Part shown: positions 18,082-26,653 of the stretch, piece after piece
Position numbering within the stretch: the first letter of the stretch is position 1
How the letters are laid out: each line of letters begins with the position of its first letter
DNA from: Halococcus agarilyticus
GTDB lineage: Archaea > Halobacteriota > Halobacteria > Halobacteriales > Halococcaceae
NCBI RefSeq assembly: GCF_000334895.1
Contig: NZ_BAFM01000002.1
Coordinates: 225,783-289,782 of the forward strand
Direction of reading: 5' to 3'
Length of the DNA: 64,000 nucleotides
Made by a program: the position numbers and the translations under genes
The notes under the pieces: model-generated
What the model was told of the DNA's origin: nothing
Seen by the model: only the letters and a program-made list of their open reading frames with translations
Databases searched by the model: none

Positions 18082-18471
18082 ATGACAGGCCGCTCGTCCC
18101 CAGCCGTCAGTCACGCAACGAGGGGGAACGGTACGGAGTCGGTGTCGGTCGGGCCCGGAGCGGAGCCGATCACGTCGTCTCGGCGGCGGTTCGCACTCCA
18201 GACGCTCGGGACGTTCGCCTACCCCGTCGAGCTCCGCACGCTCGCGGCCCACGTTGTCGCGGCACGGGAAAACGTTCCCCTCGAAGCCGTCGACGAGGAA
18301 ACGCGCGAGCGGACAGCCGTTCGACTCCACCACGTCGACATCCCGGCGCTGGCTGCAGCGGGACTCGTCGAGTACGATCCCGAGAGCCGGATGGCCGTGC
18401 GCATCGAGACGCACACCGACGACCGCTACGCCGGCACTACGACCGATTCACGCCGATTCGACGCTGTCTGA
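18082..18471 (+). CDS. DUF7344-type winged-helix protein
   Basis: This 129-residue protein has a 35-residue variable N-terminus and then a winged-helix core. The core contains RRRFALQTLG, RTLAAHVVAARENVPLEAV, TAVRLHHVDIPALAAAGLVEYDPES and a basic/acidic wing. It matches the haloarchaeal DUF7344 group, which is common near signalling and surface genes, and is probably a transcriptional regulator. TATA-like ACTATTTATTC lies about 65 bases upstream. It resembles the protein at 19609-19980, so the aldo/keto reductase gene is bracketed by two members of the same family. Confidence 0.75.
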   Translation: MTGRSSPAVSHATRGNGTESVSVGPGAEPITSSRRRFALQTLGTFAYPVELRTLAAHVVAARENVPLEAVDEETRERTAVRLHHVDIPALAAAGLVEYDPESRMAVRIETHTDDRYAGTTTDSRRFDAV

Positions 18472-18554
18472 ACCACGGTTCGTTCCGATCGGGCGACCGG
18501 CCGCGACCCTGATGAACCACTCCCGCTAAGTGTACCCGCAACCAAGGGCGACGT

Positions 18555-19607
18555 ATGCACTACCGCGAACTCGGCGACTCCGGCGTCGAGGTGAGCGAGG
18601 TGGGGTTCGGCGCGTGGACCGTCGGCACCGACTGGTGGGGCGATCGGAGCGAAGAGGAAGGAATCGAGATGGTGCGCCACGCGTTCGATCGGGGCATCAC
18701 CCTCTTCGACACCGGCGACGTGTACGGCCACGGTCGCTCGGAGGAGCTCGTCGGCGAGGCGCTCGCCGAGGTCCGCGACGAGGTCACCATCGGCACCAAG
18801 GTGGGCTACGATTTCTACAACAACCCGCAGGCAGGCCACGGCGAGCTGCCGAAGGTGATGGACGCGGAGTACCTCCACACCGCGGTCGAGCGGAGTCTGG
18901 AGCGGCTCGACACCGACCACGTCGATCTCCTCCAGCTCCACAACGCGAACGTCGACGAGGTGGACGAGGATCTCCTGGAGGCGCTCGACGAGCTGCGAGA
19001 ATCGGGCAAGGTCGAGGCGATCGGCTGGGCGCTCGGCCCCTCGATCGGGTGGCTCGCGGAGGGCGACGCCGCGATCGAAAACGAGTTCGACGCGATCCAG
19101 GTCGTGTTCAACCTGTTCGAGCAGGTCCCCGGCCAGCACTTCATCGAGACGATCGAGGAGCTCGACGCCGACACGAGCCTGATCCCACGGGTGCCACACT
19201 CCTCGGGGCTGCTGAACGAGCAGGTGACCCCCGAAACCGAGCTCGGCGAGGGCGACCATCGGGGGTTCCGGCCGGACGAGTGGTACGACACCGGCTGGGA
19301 GAAGGTCGACAAGCTTCGCTTCCTCGAACGTGATGGAGAGCGCACGATGGGCCAGGCCACGATCCAGTGGCTGCTCGCCCACGACGCGGTCGCCTCGGTG
19401 ACGCCGACCTTTCGTACCGCCGCCGACATCGACGAGTGGGCCGCGGCCCCCGAGACGCCACCGCTGTCGGACGGGGAGGGAGAGCGCGTCGCCGATCTCT
19501 ACGATCGGGATTTCGATATCGAGCGCGACGACGGGATGACGGGCTTTCGCTCCTCGGTCGAGGGGGCCGACCTCGACGCGGTCGGCGCGAAGTACGCCGG
19601 CGACTGA
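18555..19607 (+). CDS. Aldo/keto reductase
   Basis: The 350-residue protein is an NAD(P)-dependent TIM-barrel oxidoreductase of the AKR superfamily. The catalytic tetrad is visible: Asp in FDTGDVYG, Tyr of the same motif, Lys in IGTKVGYD and His in LLQLHNAN. The N-terminal pattern YRELGDSGVEVSEVGFGAW is typical of the Tas/YajO-like branch, and the length agrees. The substrate is unknown. The start is fixed by the family pattern immediately after the ATG. It is separated from convergent 19609-19980 by only one base, so the two genes are tail to tail. Confidence 0.92.
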   Translation: MHYRELGDSGVEVSEVGFGAWTVGTDWWGDRSEEEGIEMVRHAFDRGITLFDTGDVYGHGRSEELVGEALAEVRDEVTIGTKVGYDFYNNPQAGHGELPKVMDAEYLHTAVERSLERLDTDHVDLLQLHNANVDEVDEDLLEALDELRESGKVEAIGWALGPSIGWLAEGDAAIENEFDAIQVVFNLFEQVPGQHFIETIEELDADTSLIPRVPHSSGLLNEQVTPETELGEGDHRGFRPDEWYDTGWEKVDKLRFLERDGERTMGQATIQWLLAHDAVASVTPTFRTAADIDEWAAAPETPPLSDGEGERVADLYDRDFDIERDDGMTGFRSSVEGADLDAVGAKYAGD

Positions 19608-19608
19608 G

Positions 19609-19980
19609 CTATCGGTCGTTCTCGGCGACCTGTGCCAGCAATCCCTCGACGAGCGGTGAGTCGACGTATCGCACTGTCCCCTGGACGCCGTCGTACTCGA
19701 CGAGGCCCCACTCGTGGAGCTTCGGGAGTTCCACGTTGACGATCGACGTGTGGACGTGCCGGCGGGTCGAGGTGGATGGCGCTTCCCGCGAGACGACGTG
19801 ATCGACGAGCGTTTCGATGAGCATGGTGTCCTCGGCGTGCTCGCAGAGTGCGGCGACGACGGTGCGCCGCCGCGCGTCGGCGAGCGCGGCGAACGCGGTG
19901 TCCGGCGTCACCGATGGAGCCGTATCGGGCGAGTCGGTGCCGGAACGACCGTCGGTCGAGTCGAGCGGCACATCGGACAT
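19609..19980 (-). CDS. DUF7344-type winged-helix protein
   Basis: Starting at ATG 19980, this 123-residue protein has a Ser/Thr/Asp-rich leader of about 35 residues and then a winged helix: FAALADARRRTVVAALCEH, TLVDHVVSREAPS, VHTSIVNVELPKLHEWGLVEYD and a short wing. The HLPKL..WGLVEYD pattern is the hallmark of the haloarchaeal DUF7344 regulators. Its target is unknown. It follows pitA in the same direction, but 405 bases of repeat-rich DNA separate them. Confidence 0.75.
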   Translation of the reverse strand: MSDVPLDSTDGRSGTDSPDTAPSVTPDTAFAALADARRRTVVAALCEHAEDTMLIETLVDHVVSREAPSTSTRRHVHTSIVNVELPKLHEWGLVEYDGVQGTVRYVDSPLVEGLLAQVAENDR

Positions 19981-20280
19981 GACGGGTGAACCGTGGTCGT
20001 CGACAGGGATGAACGGCCGAGATCGTTTGGCGTCGTTGCCGGCTCTTCCGCCCGTTTTCGCGCCATGAACAGTGTAAACGGCGTCCGGGACGGTGGCGGT
20101 GCGGACGCGGTTGCGGTGCGGATGCGGTGGCGGTCCTGGCGGATGAAGGGCGAGGCGCACTCCACGGCTCGCGGGTCGCGCTGCTCCCCGCTCGCTCGTT
20201 CCGAGGTACTCGCTTCGCTCGCACCTCGTGCCCCAGGGCTTCGGCGATGCTGTGTGGTTTGCGGAAAGCGCCAGCAGTTG

Positions 20281-20385
20281 TACCGCGAGCGAACAAAGTG
20301 AGCGAGCGGGAGTTTTTGATGAACCTTTTTGCAAGCGGGGGGTCGCGTGAGCGCAGCGAGCGCGATCCCTCCGCAGTAAAAAGGT
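20281..20385 (-). repeat. Composite 3' element, copy A (after pitA)
   Basis: This non-coding stretch lies just downstream of the pitA stop codon. It contains, on the plus strand, GAGCGGGAG followed by T5 (20313-20317), 8 bases, T5 (20326-20330), GCAAG, and then the palindromic motif GAGCGCAGCGAGCGC. It ends at A5 (20378-20382), which is a T-tract in the pitA message. The same order and the same T5-N8-T5 spacing recur at 32.8 and 35.4 kb. The sequence from 19981 to 20280 holds no gene and only scattered palindromic fragments. Confidence 0.7.
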
Positions 20386-20388
20386 TCA
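20378..20388 (-). terminator. T-tract abutting the pitA stop codon
   Basis: In the direction of pitA, the stop TGA is followed by ACCTTTTTACT. This is a T5 tract of the kind that ends archaeal transcripts. The 11 bases TGAACCTTTTT, which include the stop codon, are repeated in inverted orientation at 20320-20330, so the message could fold on itself here. Confidence 0.55.
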
Positions 20389-21867
20389 GGTGAGGAAGAC
20401 GTGCCGCGGCCGATCCGCGAGCACGTCCTGGCCCCACGAGACGGTGTCGGCGAACGCGTCGCTTCGGAAGAACGCCATCGCGTCCTCGCGCGAGCGCCAC
20501 TGGCTGGCGATGAACATGTCGTTCTCGTCCGCGCGGTTGACGAGGAGGTCGGTCTCGTGGTGGCCGTCCATGTCCGCGAGGAGGTCGCCGACGGTGGCGA
20601 ACTTCTCGACGAACGCCTCGCGGTGTTCGGGCTTCGTGGTGTAGAACATTCCCATCGTGCCGAAGCCCGCCTGTTCGCCCTCCAGCTCGCCGACTTCGGC
20701 GCGCGAGACGACGCCTGGAAGATCGGCGAGGAAGCCGCCGGCGGTCTCGGCGGCGCTCGCGGTGTCCCAGATGCTCACGACCGCCGCGTTGCCACCGTCC
20801 GGATTCGTATAAACTGCGGTTTTGACGTGGGTGTCGTAGTGCTCGAAGTTCCCACGGAGGCCGTCGACGTCGTCGGCGAGCTCTTCGGGATCGGCTTCCG
20901 AGTAGAGCACCATCGCGTGGACGTCCTCGCCGTGGGGCTGGCCGGCGTAGATGTCCTCGTCGGCGAGCGCCTCGCGGATGTCGGCTCCGTCGTCCCCGGA
21001 GTCGTGGTCGTCTCGGTCGTCGTGCTGGCTCTCACCGTGCGCGCTCGCATCGCCGGAGGGATGGCCGGTATCCTCGCCCGTCGGGATCGGCTCGCCGGCG
21101 AGCAGTGCGCCGAGATCGCCGGGCGGGAACCGCCGACCGAAGCGGAAGCGGCCGAACTCGGCGTAGCGCGAACTCGACGGATCGAAGCGCATCTCGTAGA
21201 GCAGCTCCTTGATGTCGGTGGGATCGTCGGCGAACAGGGTGACGCCCCACTCGTGGTCGTCGAGACCCACGCTCCCGGAGATGATCTGGGTGACCCGGCC
21301 CGCGTACTCCCGGCCGATGTCGCCGTGGCCGGCCATGAGATCGGCCCGCTCGTCGAACGGCAGGTCGTACCAGTTGTACTCGGGCTCGCGGCGCTTGTCC
21401 ATCGGATAGAAGGAGACGTGGTCTGCGTCGGGGATCTCGGGCTTCAGCCTGGATTCGATGTAGTTCGCCATCCCTGTGTCCTGGACCTCTTCGCCCTCGA
21501 AATACTCCTCCGACATGTAGCCCGAGACCTCCGTGACCGAGAGGTACGAATCGGTCTGCTCGGTGAAGTCGGCGAGCGCGGTCCGCTCGAACCGGCGCTC
21601 GGCGGTGTCGAGGTGGGCCATCGTCGGTCGGAGATGGACGAGGAGGAGATCGCCACCGTGGCCGAGCACGCTGAACACTGCCGAGTCGCCCGCATCGGCG
21701 TCCTCGACCGCCTCGTGGCTGGCGAGGTACTCCACGCCCTCCGTGATCGCGCGTTCGCGTTCGCGGTCCGGTGCGGCCCGCCACGCGTCCCAATCCACGG
21801 TACGAACGTCGTGGAGCACGTACCACCCTTCGTCGGTCTGCGGTGGTCGCCGTCGGTCCATGCTCAT
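20386..21867 (-). CDS. pitA: PitA: chlorite-dismutase-like (HemQ-type) domain fused to an ABM domain
   Basis: The 493-residue protein begins MSMDRRRPPQ. It has an N-terminal Cld/HemQ domain (residues 8-240) with GWYVLHDVRTVDW, a likely heme-ligand His in LMAGHGDIGREYAGRV, and SVGLDDHEWGVTLF. A His/Asp/Ser-rich linker (DDRDDHDSGDDGAD) follows, and then an antibiotic-biosynthesis-monooxygenase domain with GMFYTTKPEHREAF and FIASQWRSREDAMAFF. This two-domain architecture is the haloarchaeal PitA. HemQ-type domains act in heme synthesis, and here the ABM part may handle heme or another redox product. It follows acs after 52 bases. Confidence 0.9.
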   Translation of the reverse strand: MSMDRRRPPQTDEGWYVLHDVRTVDWDAWRAAPDRERERAITEGVEYLASHEAVEDADAGDSAVFSVLGHGGDLLLVHLRPTMAHLDTAERRFERTALADFTEQTDSYLSVTEVSGYMSEEYFEGEEVQDTGMANYIESRLKPEIPDADHVSFYPMDKRREPEYNWYDLPFDERADLMAGHGDIGREYAGRVTQIISGSVGLDDHEWGVTLFADDPTDIKELLYEMRFDPSSSRYAEFGRFRFGRRFPPGDLGALLAGEPIPTGEDTGHPSGDASAHGESQHDDRDDHDSGDDGADIREALADEDIYAGQPHGEDVHAMVLYSEADPEELADDVDGLRGNFEHYDTHVKTAVYTNPDGGNAAVVSIWDTASAAETAGGFLADLPGVVSRAEVGELEGEQAGFGTMGMFYTTKPEHREAFVEKFATVGDLLADMDGHHETDLLVNRADENDMFIASQWRSREDAMAFFRSDAFADTVSWGQDVLADRPRHVFLT

Positions 21868-21919
21868 ACATGGGGCGAGTTCGACAAGGGTCTTTGGAGT
21901 TCGAGCGCCCAGTGGAGGT

Positions 21920-23896
21920 TCAGTCGGCCTGAACCTGGTCGCGGATCTCCTCGGGGACGCTCGGATCGCGCAGCGTGGTGGTGTTGCCGAGCTCGTCGCC
22001 ATTGGAGATGTTCTCGAGCAGCCGGCGCATGATCTTGCCCGACCGCGTCTTCGGGAGGTCGTCGACGAAGATGACCTCGTTCGGGCGCGCGAACTTCCCG
22101 ATCTCCTGCTCGACCGCGCCCACGATCCGGTCGCGGACCGCCTCGCTCTCCTCGACGCCCTCCCTGACGGTGACGTAGACATCGGGGACTTCGCCCTTCT
22201 CGGCGTCCTCGCGCGCGGCGACCGCGGCCTCGGCGACGTCCTCGACCTCCGCGACGGCGCTTTCGAGCTCCATCGTCCCGAGTCGGTGGCCGGCGACGTT
22301 CATCACGTCGTCGAGCCGTCCGAGCACACGATAATAGCCGTCCTCGGCCTGAACCGCGCCGTCGCCCGCCTCGTACACCCAGTCGCTCGAATCGTCGGAG
22401 TCCGTATCCGAAAACCGCTCCCAGTACTCCTCGATGAACCGTTCGTCGTTGCCGTACACGGTTTGCAACATTCCGGGCCACGGCCGTTCGATCACGAGGT
22501 TGCCCGCCTCGCCGCTTGCGGCCGGGATCGCCTCGCCGTTGTCGTCGTAGATCGCCGGCTGGATCCCCGGTGCGGGGTGGCCCGCGCTGCCCGGCTTCAT
22601 GTCCTGAATCGCGGGCAGGTTGGTGATGAGATGACCCCCAGTTTCGGTCTGCCACCACGTGTCGACGATGACCGCGCTCTCGTCGCCGATGTGCTTGTAG
22701 TACCAGAGCCACGCCTCGGGCTGGATCGGCTCGCCCACGGTGGTCATATGTCGGAAGTCGAAGTCGTGGCCCTCGACGTGCTCCTCGCCCCACTTCATGA
22801 ACTGGCGCACGGCGGTCGGCGAGGTGTGGAAGATGTCGACGTCGTATTCCTCGGCGATCTCCCAGATCCGGCTCTTGGTGGGATGATCGGGTGCGCCCTC
22901 GTACATCACCGACGTCGTTCCCAGCGAAAGGGGACCGTAGACGATGTAGGAGTGGCCGGTGATCCAGCCGATGTCGGCGGGACACCAGTAGGTGTCCTCG
23001 GGTTTGATGTCCTCGACGTACTTCGAGGTCCCAGTCACGTACGCGAGATACCCGCCGGTCCGGTGCTGACAGCCCTTCGGCTGGCCGGTCGTCCCGGAGG
23101 TGTACATCAGGAAGAGCGGGTCCTCGGCGTCGCGGCTGACCGGTTCGACCGTCTCGCCGCGGTGGTCGTCCAGCAGTGCCGACATCATCGTGTAGTCGTC
23201 GCTGACTTCGACCTCCGGCTCGTCGTGGCGGGTCCACGCCAGCACCGCGGGATCGCGGTCGGTTGCCGCCATGGCCTGGTCGGCCTTCTCGATGTGATCG
23301 AGGAACTCGCCGCGGCGGTAGTAGCCGTCGATCGTCACGACGTGGTCGGAGTCGGCGCTGCCGACGCGCTCGGCGAGGGCGTTCGCCGAAAAGCCCGCGA
23401 AAACCACGCTGTGGGGCGCACCGATGCGGGCACACGCGAGCATCGTGATCGGGAGCGCGGGCACCATCGGGAGGTGGATCGTGACGACGTCGTCCTCCTC
23501 GACGCCCACGGACCGAAGTGCGGCCGCGGTCTCGTTGACCTTCTCGTGGAGGTCGTCGTAGGTGATGTCCCGGGTCTCGCCGTCCTCACCCTCCCAGAGG
23601 ATGGCGGTTTCGTCGCCGCGCTCTGCGAGGTGGCGGTCGACGCAGTTGTGGCTCGCATTCAACTCGCCGCCGACGAACCACTCGTAGAACGGTGGGTTCG
23701 AGTCGTCGAGCACCGTGTCCCACTCGCTCTCCCAGTCGAGCATTGCGGCGTACTCCTCGAAGCCTGCGGGGAACTCGTCGAACCGATCGTAGATCGCCGG
23801 GTCCGCAGCGTTCGCCTGCTCGACGAACTCCTCGGGTGGCTCGAAGTAGTCCTGTTCGGCGAGCCGTGACTCGATCGTGATATCCTCGTCTGGCAT
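21920..23896 (-). CDS. acs: Acetyl-CoA synthetase (AMP-forming)
   Basis: This 658-residue adenylate-forming enzyme activates acetate (or propionate) to the CoA thioester. Visible motifs are the N-terminal NCVDRHL and AILWEGEDGE, the A3 loop MYTSGTTGQPKGC, VDTWWQTETGGH, and the C-terminal GRLDDVMNVAGHR. It also has the acylatable lysine block PKTRSGKIMRR. ATG 23896 was chosen because MPDEDITIESRLAEQ is a normal N-terminus. An upstream extension to 24025 is Arg/His-rich. Its neighbour on the same strand encodes methylmalonyl-CoA mutase, so propionyl-CoA metabolism is a possible shared theme. Confidence 0.96.
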   Translation of the reverse strand: MPDEDITIESRLAEQDYFEPPEEFVEQANAADPAIYDRFDEFPAGFEEYAAMLDWESEWDTVLDDSNPPFYEWFVGGELNASHNCVDRHLAERGDETAILWEGEDGETRDITYDDLHEKVNETAAALRSVGVEEDDVVTIHLPMVPALPITMLACARIGAPHSVVFAGFSANALAERVGSADSDHVVTIDGYYRRGEFLDHIEKADQAMAATDRDPAVLAWTRHDEPEVEVSDDYTMMSALLDDHRGETVEPVSRDAEDPLFLMYTSGTTGQPKGCQHRTGGYLAYVTGTSKYVEDIKPEDTYWCPADIGWITGHSYIVYGPLSLGTTSVMYEGAPDHPTKSRIWEIAEEYDVDIFHTSPTAVRQFMKWGEEHVEGHDFDFRHMTTVGEPIQPEAWLWYYKHIGDESAVIVDTWWQTETGGHLITNLPAIQDMKPGSAGHPAPGIQPAIYDDNGEAIPAASGEAGNLVIERPWPGMLQTVYGNDERFIEEYWERFSDTDSDDSSDWVYEAGDGAVQAEDGYYRVLGRLDDVMNVAGHRLGTMELESAVAEVEDVAEAAVAAREDAEKGEVPDVYVTVREGVEESEAVRDRIVGAVEQEIGKFARPNEVIFVDDLPKTRSGKIMRRLLENISNGDELGNTTTLRDPSVPEEIRDQVQAD

Positions 23897-24047
23897 GATT
23901 GTCCTCCGGTCGTGTGGTTCGGTGGTACGCCACATATCATTAACGATACCCGCATTGTGCCGCGGTATCGAACCACGCGCAAGAAGAACGGGGTCGGAAC
24001 GGAACCCACGATCCGAGGACACCAAACGGTCGTCGGCTTTCCTCGAA

Positions 24048-25748
24048 TCAGGCCACGCCGACTGTCTCGCTGTACGAGCCGTGGCGGGCCTCGAACACCC
24101 GCATGATCTCGCCCATCGACGCCCCGACCTTGACCGCTTCGACGATCGCCGGCATCGTGTTCTCGCCCGTCTCGATGGCGTCTTCGAGGTCCGAAAGCGT
24201 GTCCTCGACCCTTCCGTCGTCGCGTTCGGCTTTCACCTCGGCGAGGCGGGACTGCTGTCGTTCCTGGACTTCTTCGTCGACTTCGAGTATCTCGGGACGG
24301 GTGTCCTCGTCCATCGTGTACTCGTTGACCCCCACAACTGTTTCCTCGCCCTCCTCGACGCGCTCCTGGTACTCGAACGAGGCGTCCTGGATCTCGCGGT
24401 GGAAGTAGCCCTGTTCGATCCCTTCGAGGACGCCGTCCCGAACGGAGCCGTCGCCCATCTCGCGGATCTCCTCGATGTACGCCATCGCCTTCTCCTCGGT
24501 CTCGTCGGTCAGCGACTCGACCGCGAAACTTCCCCCAAGAGGGTCGACGATGTCGGCTGCGCCCGACTCCTCGGCGATGATCTGCTGGGTCCGGAGCGCG
24601 ACCCGGACGGCGTCCTCGGAGGGGAGCGCGAGCGCCTCGTCGTAGCTGTTGGTGTGGAGGCTCTGAGTTCCGCCCAGAACGCCCGCGAGCGCCTGAACCG
24701 TGACCCGAGCGATGTTGTTGAGCGGCTGCTGCGCAGTGAGGGACTGGCCCGCAGTCTGGGTGTGGAACTTGAGCTGTTTCGATTTCGGATCGTCGGCGTC
24801 GTACCACTCATCCATCACGTTCGCGTAGATCCGGCGGGCGGCCCGGAACTTCGCGACCTCCTCGAAGATGGCGTTGTGGGAGTTGAAGAAAAAGGAGAGC
24901 TGGGGCGCGAACTCGTCGATGTCGAGCCCGCGCTCCATCGCGTCCTCGACGTACGCGAACCCGTCGGCGAGGGTGAAGGCGAGCTCCTGGATCGCGGTCG
25001 AGCCCGCTTCTCGAATGTGGTAGCCCGAGATCGAGATCGGTTTGATCTTCGGGGTCTCTTCGACCGCGAACTCCACGGTATCGGTCACGAGTTCGAGCGA
25101 GGGCTCGGGGGGTGTGACCCACTCCTTCTGGGCGATGAACTCCTTCAGCATGTCGTTCTGCATCGTCCCACGAAGTTTCTCGCGGGGCACGCCACGCTTG
25201 TCGGCGAGCGCGACGTACATCGCGAATATCACGGGCGCGCTCGGGTTGATGGTGAACGAGGTCGAGACCTCTTCGAGATCGATCCCGTCGAAGAGGATCT
25301 CCATGTCCCGAAGCGTGTCGACAGCGACGCCCTCTCTCCCCACTTCGCCGTCGGCCATCGGGTCGTCCGAATCGATCCCCATGAGCGTCGGCATGTCGAA
25401 CGCGGTCGAGAGGCCGGTCTGGCCCTCGTCGACGAGGAAGCGGAAGCGCTCGTTGGTTTCCTCGGCGGTACCGAACCCCGCGAACTGGCGCATCGTCCAC
25501 GTCCGACCGCGGTACATCGTGGGATAGACGCCTCGGGTGTAGGGCTCCTCGCCGGGGAAGCCGAGGTCCTCCTCGTAGTCGACGTCCGCGACGTCCTGGG
25601 GGGTGTAGAGCCGGTCGACTTCGAGGTTCGAGACGGTGGCGAAGCGATCCTGGCGCTCGCCGTGGTGGTCGAGAACGGGATCGAGCGTCTCCTCGCTCCA
25701 CCGTTCTTTCTCCTCCCGAATCGCGGCGAGATCCTCATCGTCGTACAT
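24048..25748 (-). CDS. Methylmalonyl-CoA mutase, large (catalytic) subunit
   Basis: The 566-residue protein corresponds to the catalytic TIM-barrel part of methylmalonyl-CoA mutase, which interconverts methylmalonyl-CoA and succinyl-CoA using adenosylcobalamin. Motifs include RTWTMRQFAGFGTAEETN, TGLSTAFDMPTLMG, GTMQNDMLKEFIAQ, ISGYHIREAGSTA and THTNSYDE-like LHTNSYDEALALP. The cobalamin-binding domain with DxHxxG is absent, as is usual for archaeal enzymes with a separate small subunit, and that subunit is not in the window. Translation starts at ATG 25748. The gene precedes acs by 151 bases. Confidence 0.95.
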   Translation of the reverse strand: MYDDEDLAAIREEKERWSEETLDPVLDHHGERQDRFATVSNLEVDRLYTPQDVADVDYEEDLGFPGEEPYTRGVYPTMYRGRTWTMRQFAGFGTAEETNERFRFLVDEGQTGLSTAFDMPTLMGIDSDDPMADGEVGREGVAVDTLRDMEILFDGIDLEEVSTSFTINPSAPVIFAMYVALADKRGVPREKLRGTMQNDMLKEFIAQKEWVTPPEPSLELVTDTVEFAVEETPKIKPISISGYHIREAGSTAIQELAFTLADGFAYVEDAMERGLDIDEFAPQLSFFFNSHNAIFEEVAKFRAARRIYANVMDEWYDADDPKSKQLKFHTQTAGQSLTAQQPLNNIARVTVQALAGVLGGTQSLHTNSYDEALALPSEDAVRVALRTQQIIAEESGAADIVDPLGGSFAVESLTDETEEKAMAYIEEIREMGDGSVRDGVLEGIEQGYFHREIQDASFEYQERVEEGEETVVGVNEYTMDEDTRPEILEVDEEVQERQQSRLAEVKAERDDGRVEDTLSDLEDAIETGENTMPAIVEAVKVGASMGEIMRVFEARHGSYSETVGVA

Positions 25749-25837
25749 AGGGGACGTTGTTGTCGGGCCGGTAAAGAAGATTCGGGCATCGGGGTCGGTC
25801 GAACGTTCTAGGACGAGTGGGTCCGGTAGTCGAGCGC

Positions 25838-26653
25838 TCAGTAGTGACCCATGACGCCCTTCCGGCGCGCGCGGCGCTGCGCCCGGTGGAAGACGAGATA
25901 GCCGACGCCGAGATAGCCGACCGCGGTGGCGACGAGGATCGCGAGCTCGGTGATGGGAAGCTCCCAGAGCCGGACGCCGTCGGTCATCGCGCGCCCGAGG
26001 AGGTGGCTGCCCTGGGCGAGCGGGAGCCACTTGAGCAGCGGATACTGAGAAACCGGCGCGGCGATCAGCCCGATCAGTACGAACTGGACGATGTTGAAGG
26101 CGTTCTCGACCCGCTTGTAGAGCAGGGCGAGCGCCCCCATGGCGAACCCGACGCCGACCGCGGGCGCGACCGCAAGCACGCCAAGGGTCAGTACCGTCAC
26201 CGGCTCGATGACGAGGGATTGACCGGTCGTGACGAGCATCAACGCGAGGATGAGCACTCCCCAGAGAAACGCCTCCAGTACGTTCACCGCGGTCTTGATC
26301 GCCATCACCCGCCCGAAGCCGAAGGGCGACATGAACAGCTGTTCGAGGGTCCCCCACTGGGATTCGCGGGTCACGTTCCACGCGAGCCCGGAATAGGCCG
26401 TGATCGAGACCGACCAGAGCATGTAGCCCACGATGATCCCCTCGATCGACTCGGCGAGCGCTGCGCCCGCGATCGCGCGCCCGCCGAAGAAGACGATGAG
26501 GAAGACGAGGTACATCACCCCGAACTGCGAGAGCGTGTTGACCGGGTAGCGCATCAGGAGGAGTACGCGCTTTTTCGCGATCGCCCTGACGAGGGTCGCC
26601 AGGCCGGCGTCGGTGGTCGTGCTCGCCCCCGGGCTCGCGGTGTCCGTGCTCAC
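25838..26653 (-). CDS. ABC-2 type exporter, permease subunit
   Basis: The 271-residue protein has six predicted transmembrane helices arranged as in ABC-2 permeases (residues about 40-62, 72-95, 118-140, 150-175, 185-205 and 240-260). It has the segment WNVTRESQWGTLEQLFMSPF typical of the ABC-2 amphipathic coupling region. It should export a lipid, drug or polymer together with the ATPase encoded just upstream. Its start codon overlaps the ATPase stop by 4 bases, showing translational coupling. The substrate is unknown. Confidence 0.88.
   Translation of the reverse strand: MSTDTASPGASTTTDAGLATLVRAIAKKRVLLLMRYPVNTLSQFGVMYLVFLIVFFGGRAIAGAALAESIEGIIVGYMLWSVSITAYSGLAWNVTRESQWGTLEQLFMSPFGFGRVMAIKTAVNVLEAFLWGVLILALMLVTTGQSLVIEPVTVLTLGVLAVAPAVGVGFAMGALALLYKRVENAFNIVQFVLIGLIAAPVSQYPLLKWLPLAQGSHLLGRAMTDGVRLWELPITELAILVATAVGYLGVGYLVFHRAQRRARRKGVMGHY

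Noticed and set aside
19981..20334. N-terminal extension of the winged-helix protein at 19609
   Set aside because: The added 118 residues are His/Pro/Arg-rich and come from the repeat region, whereas ATG 19980 starts a normal acidic leader.
21533..23869. A 778-codon plus-strand frame opposite acs
   Set aside because: The minus strand encodes a full acetyl-CoA synthetase. The antisense translation has no motif and no halophilic composition.
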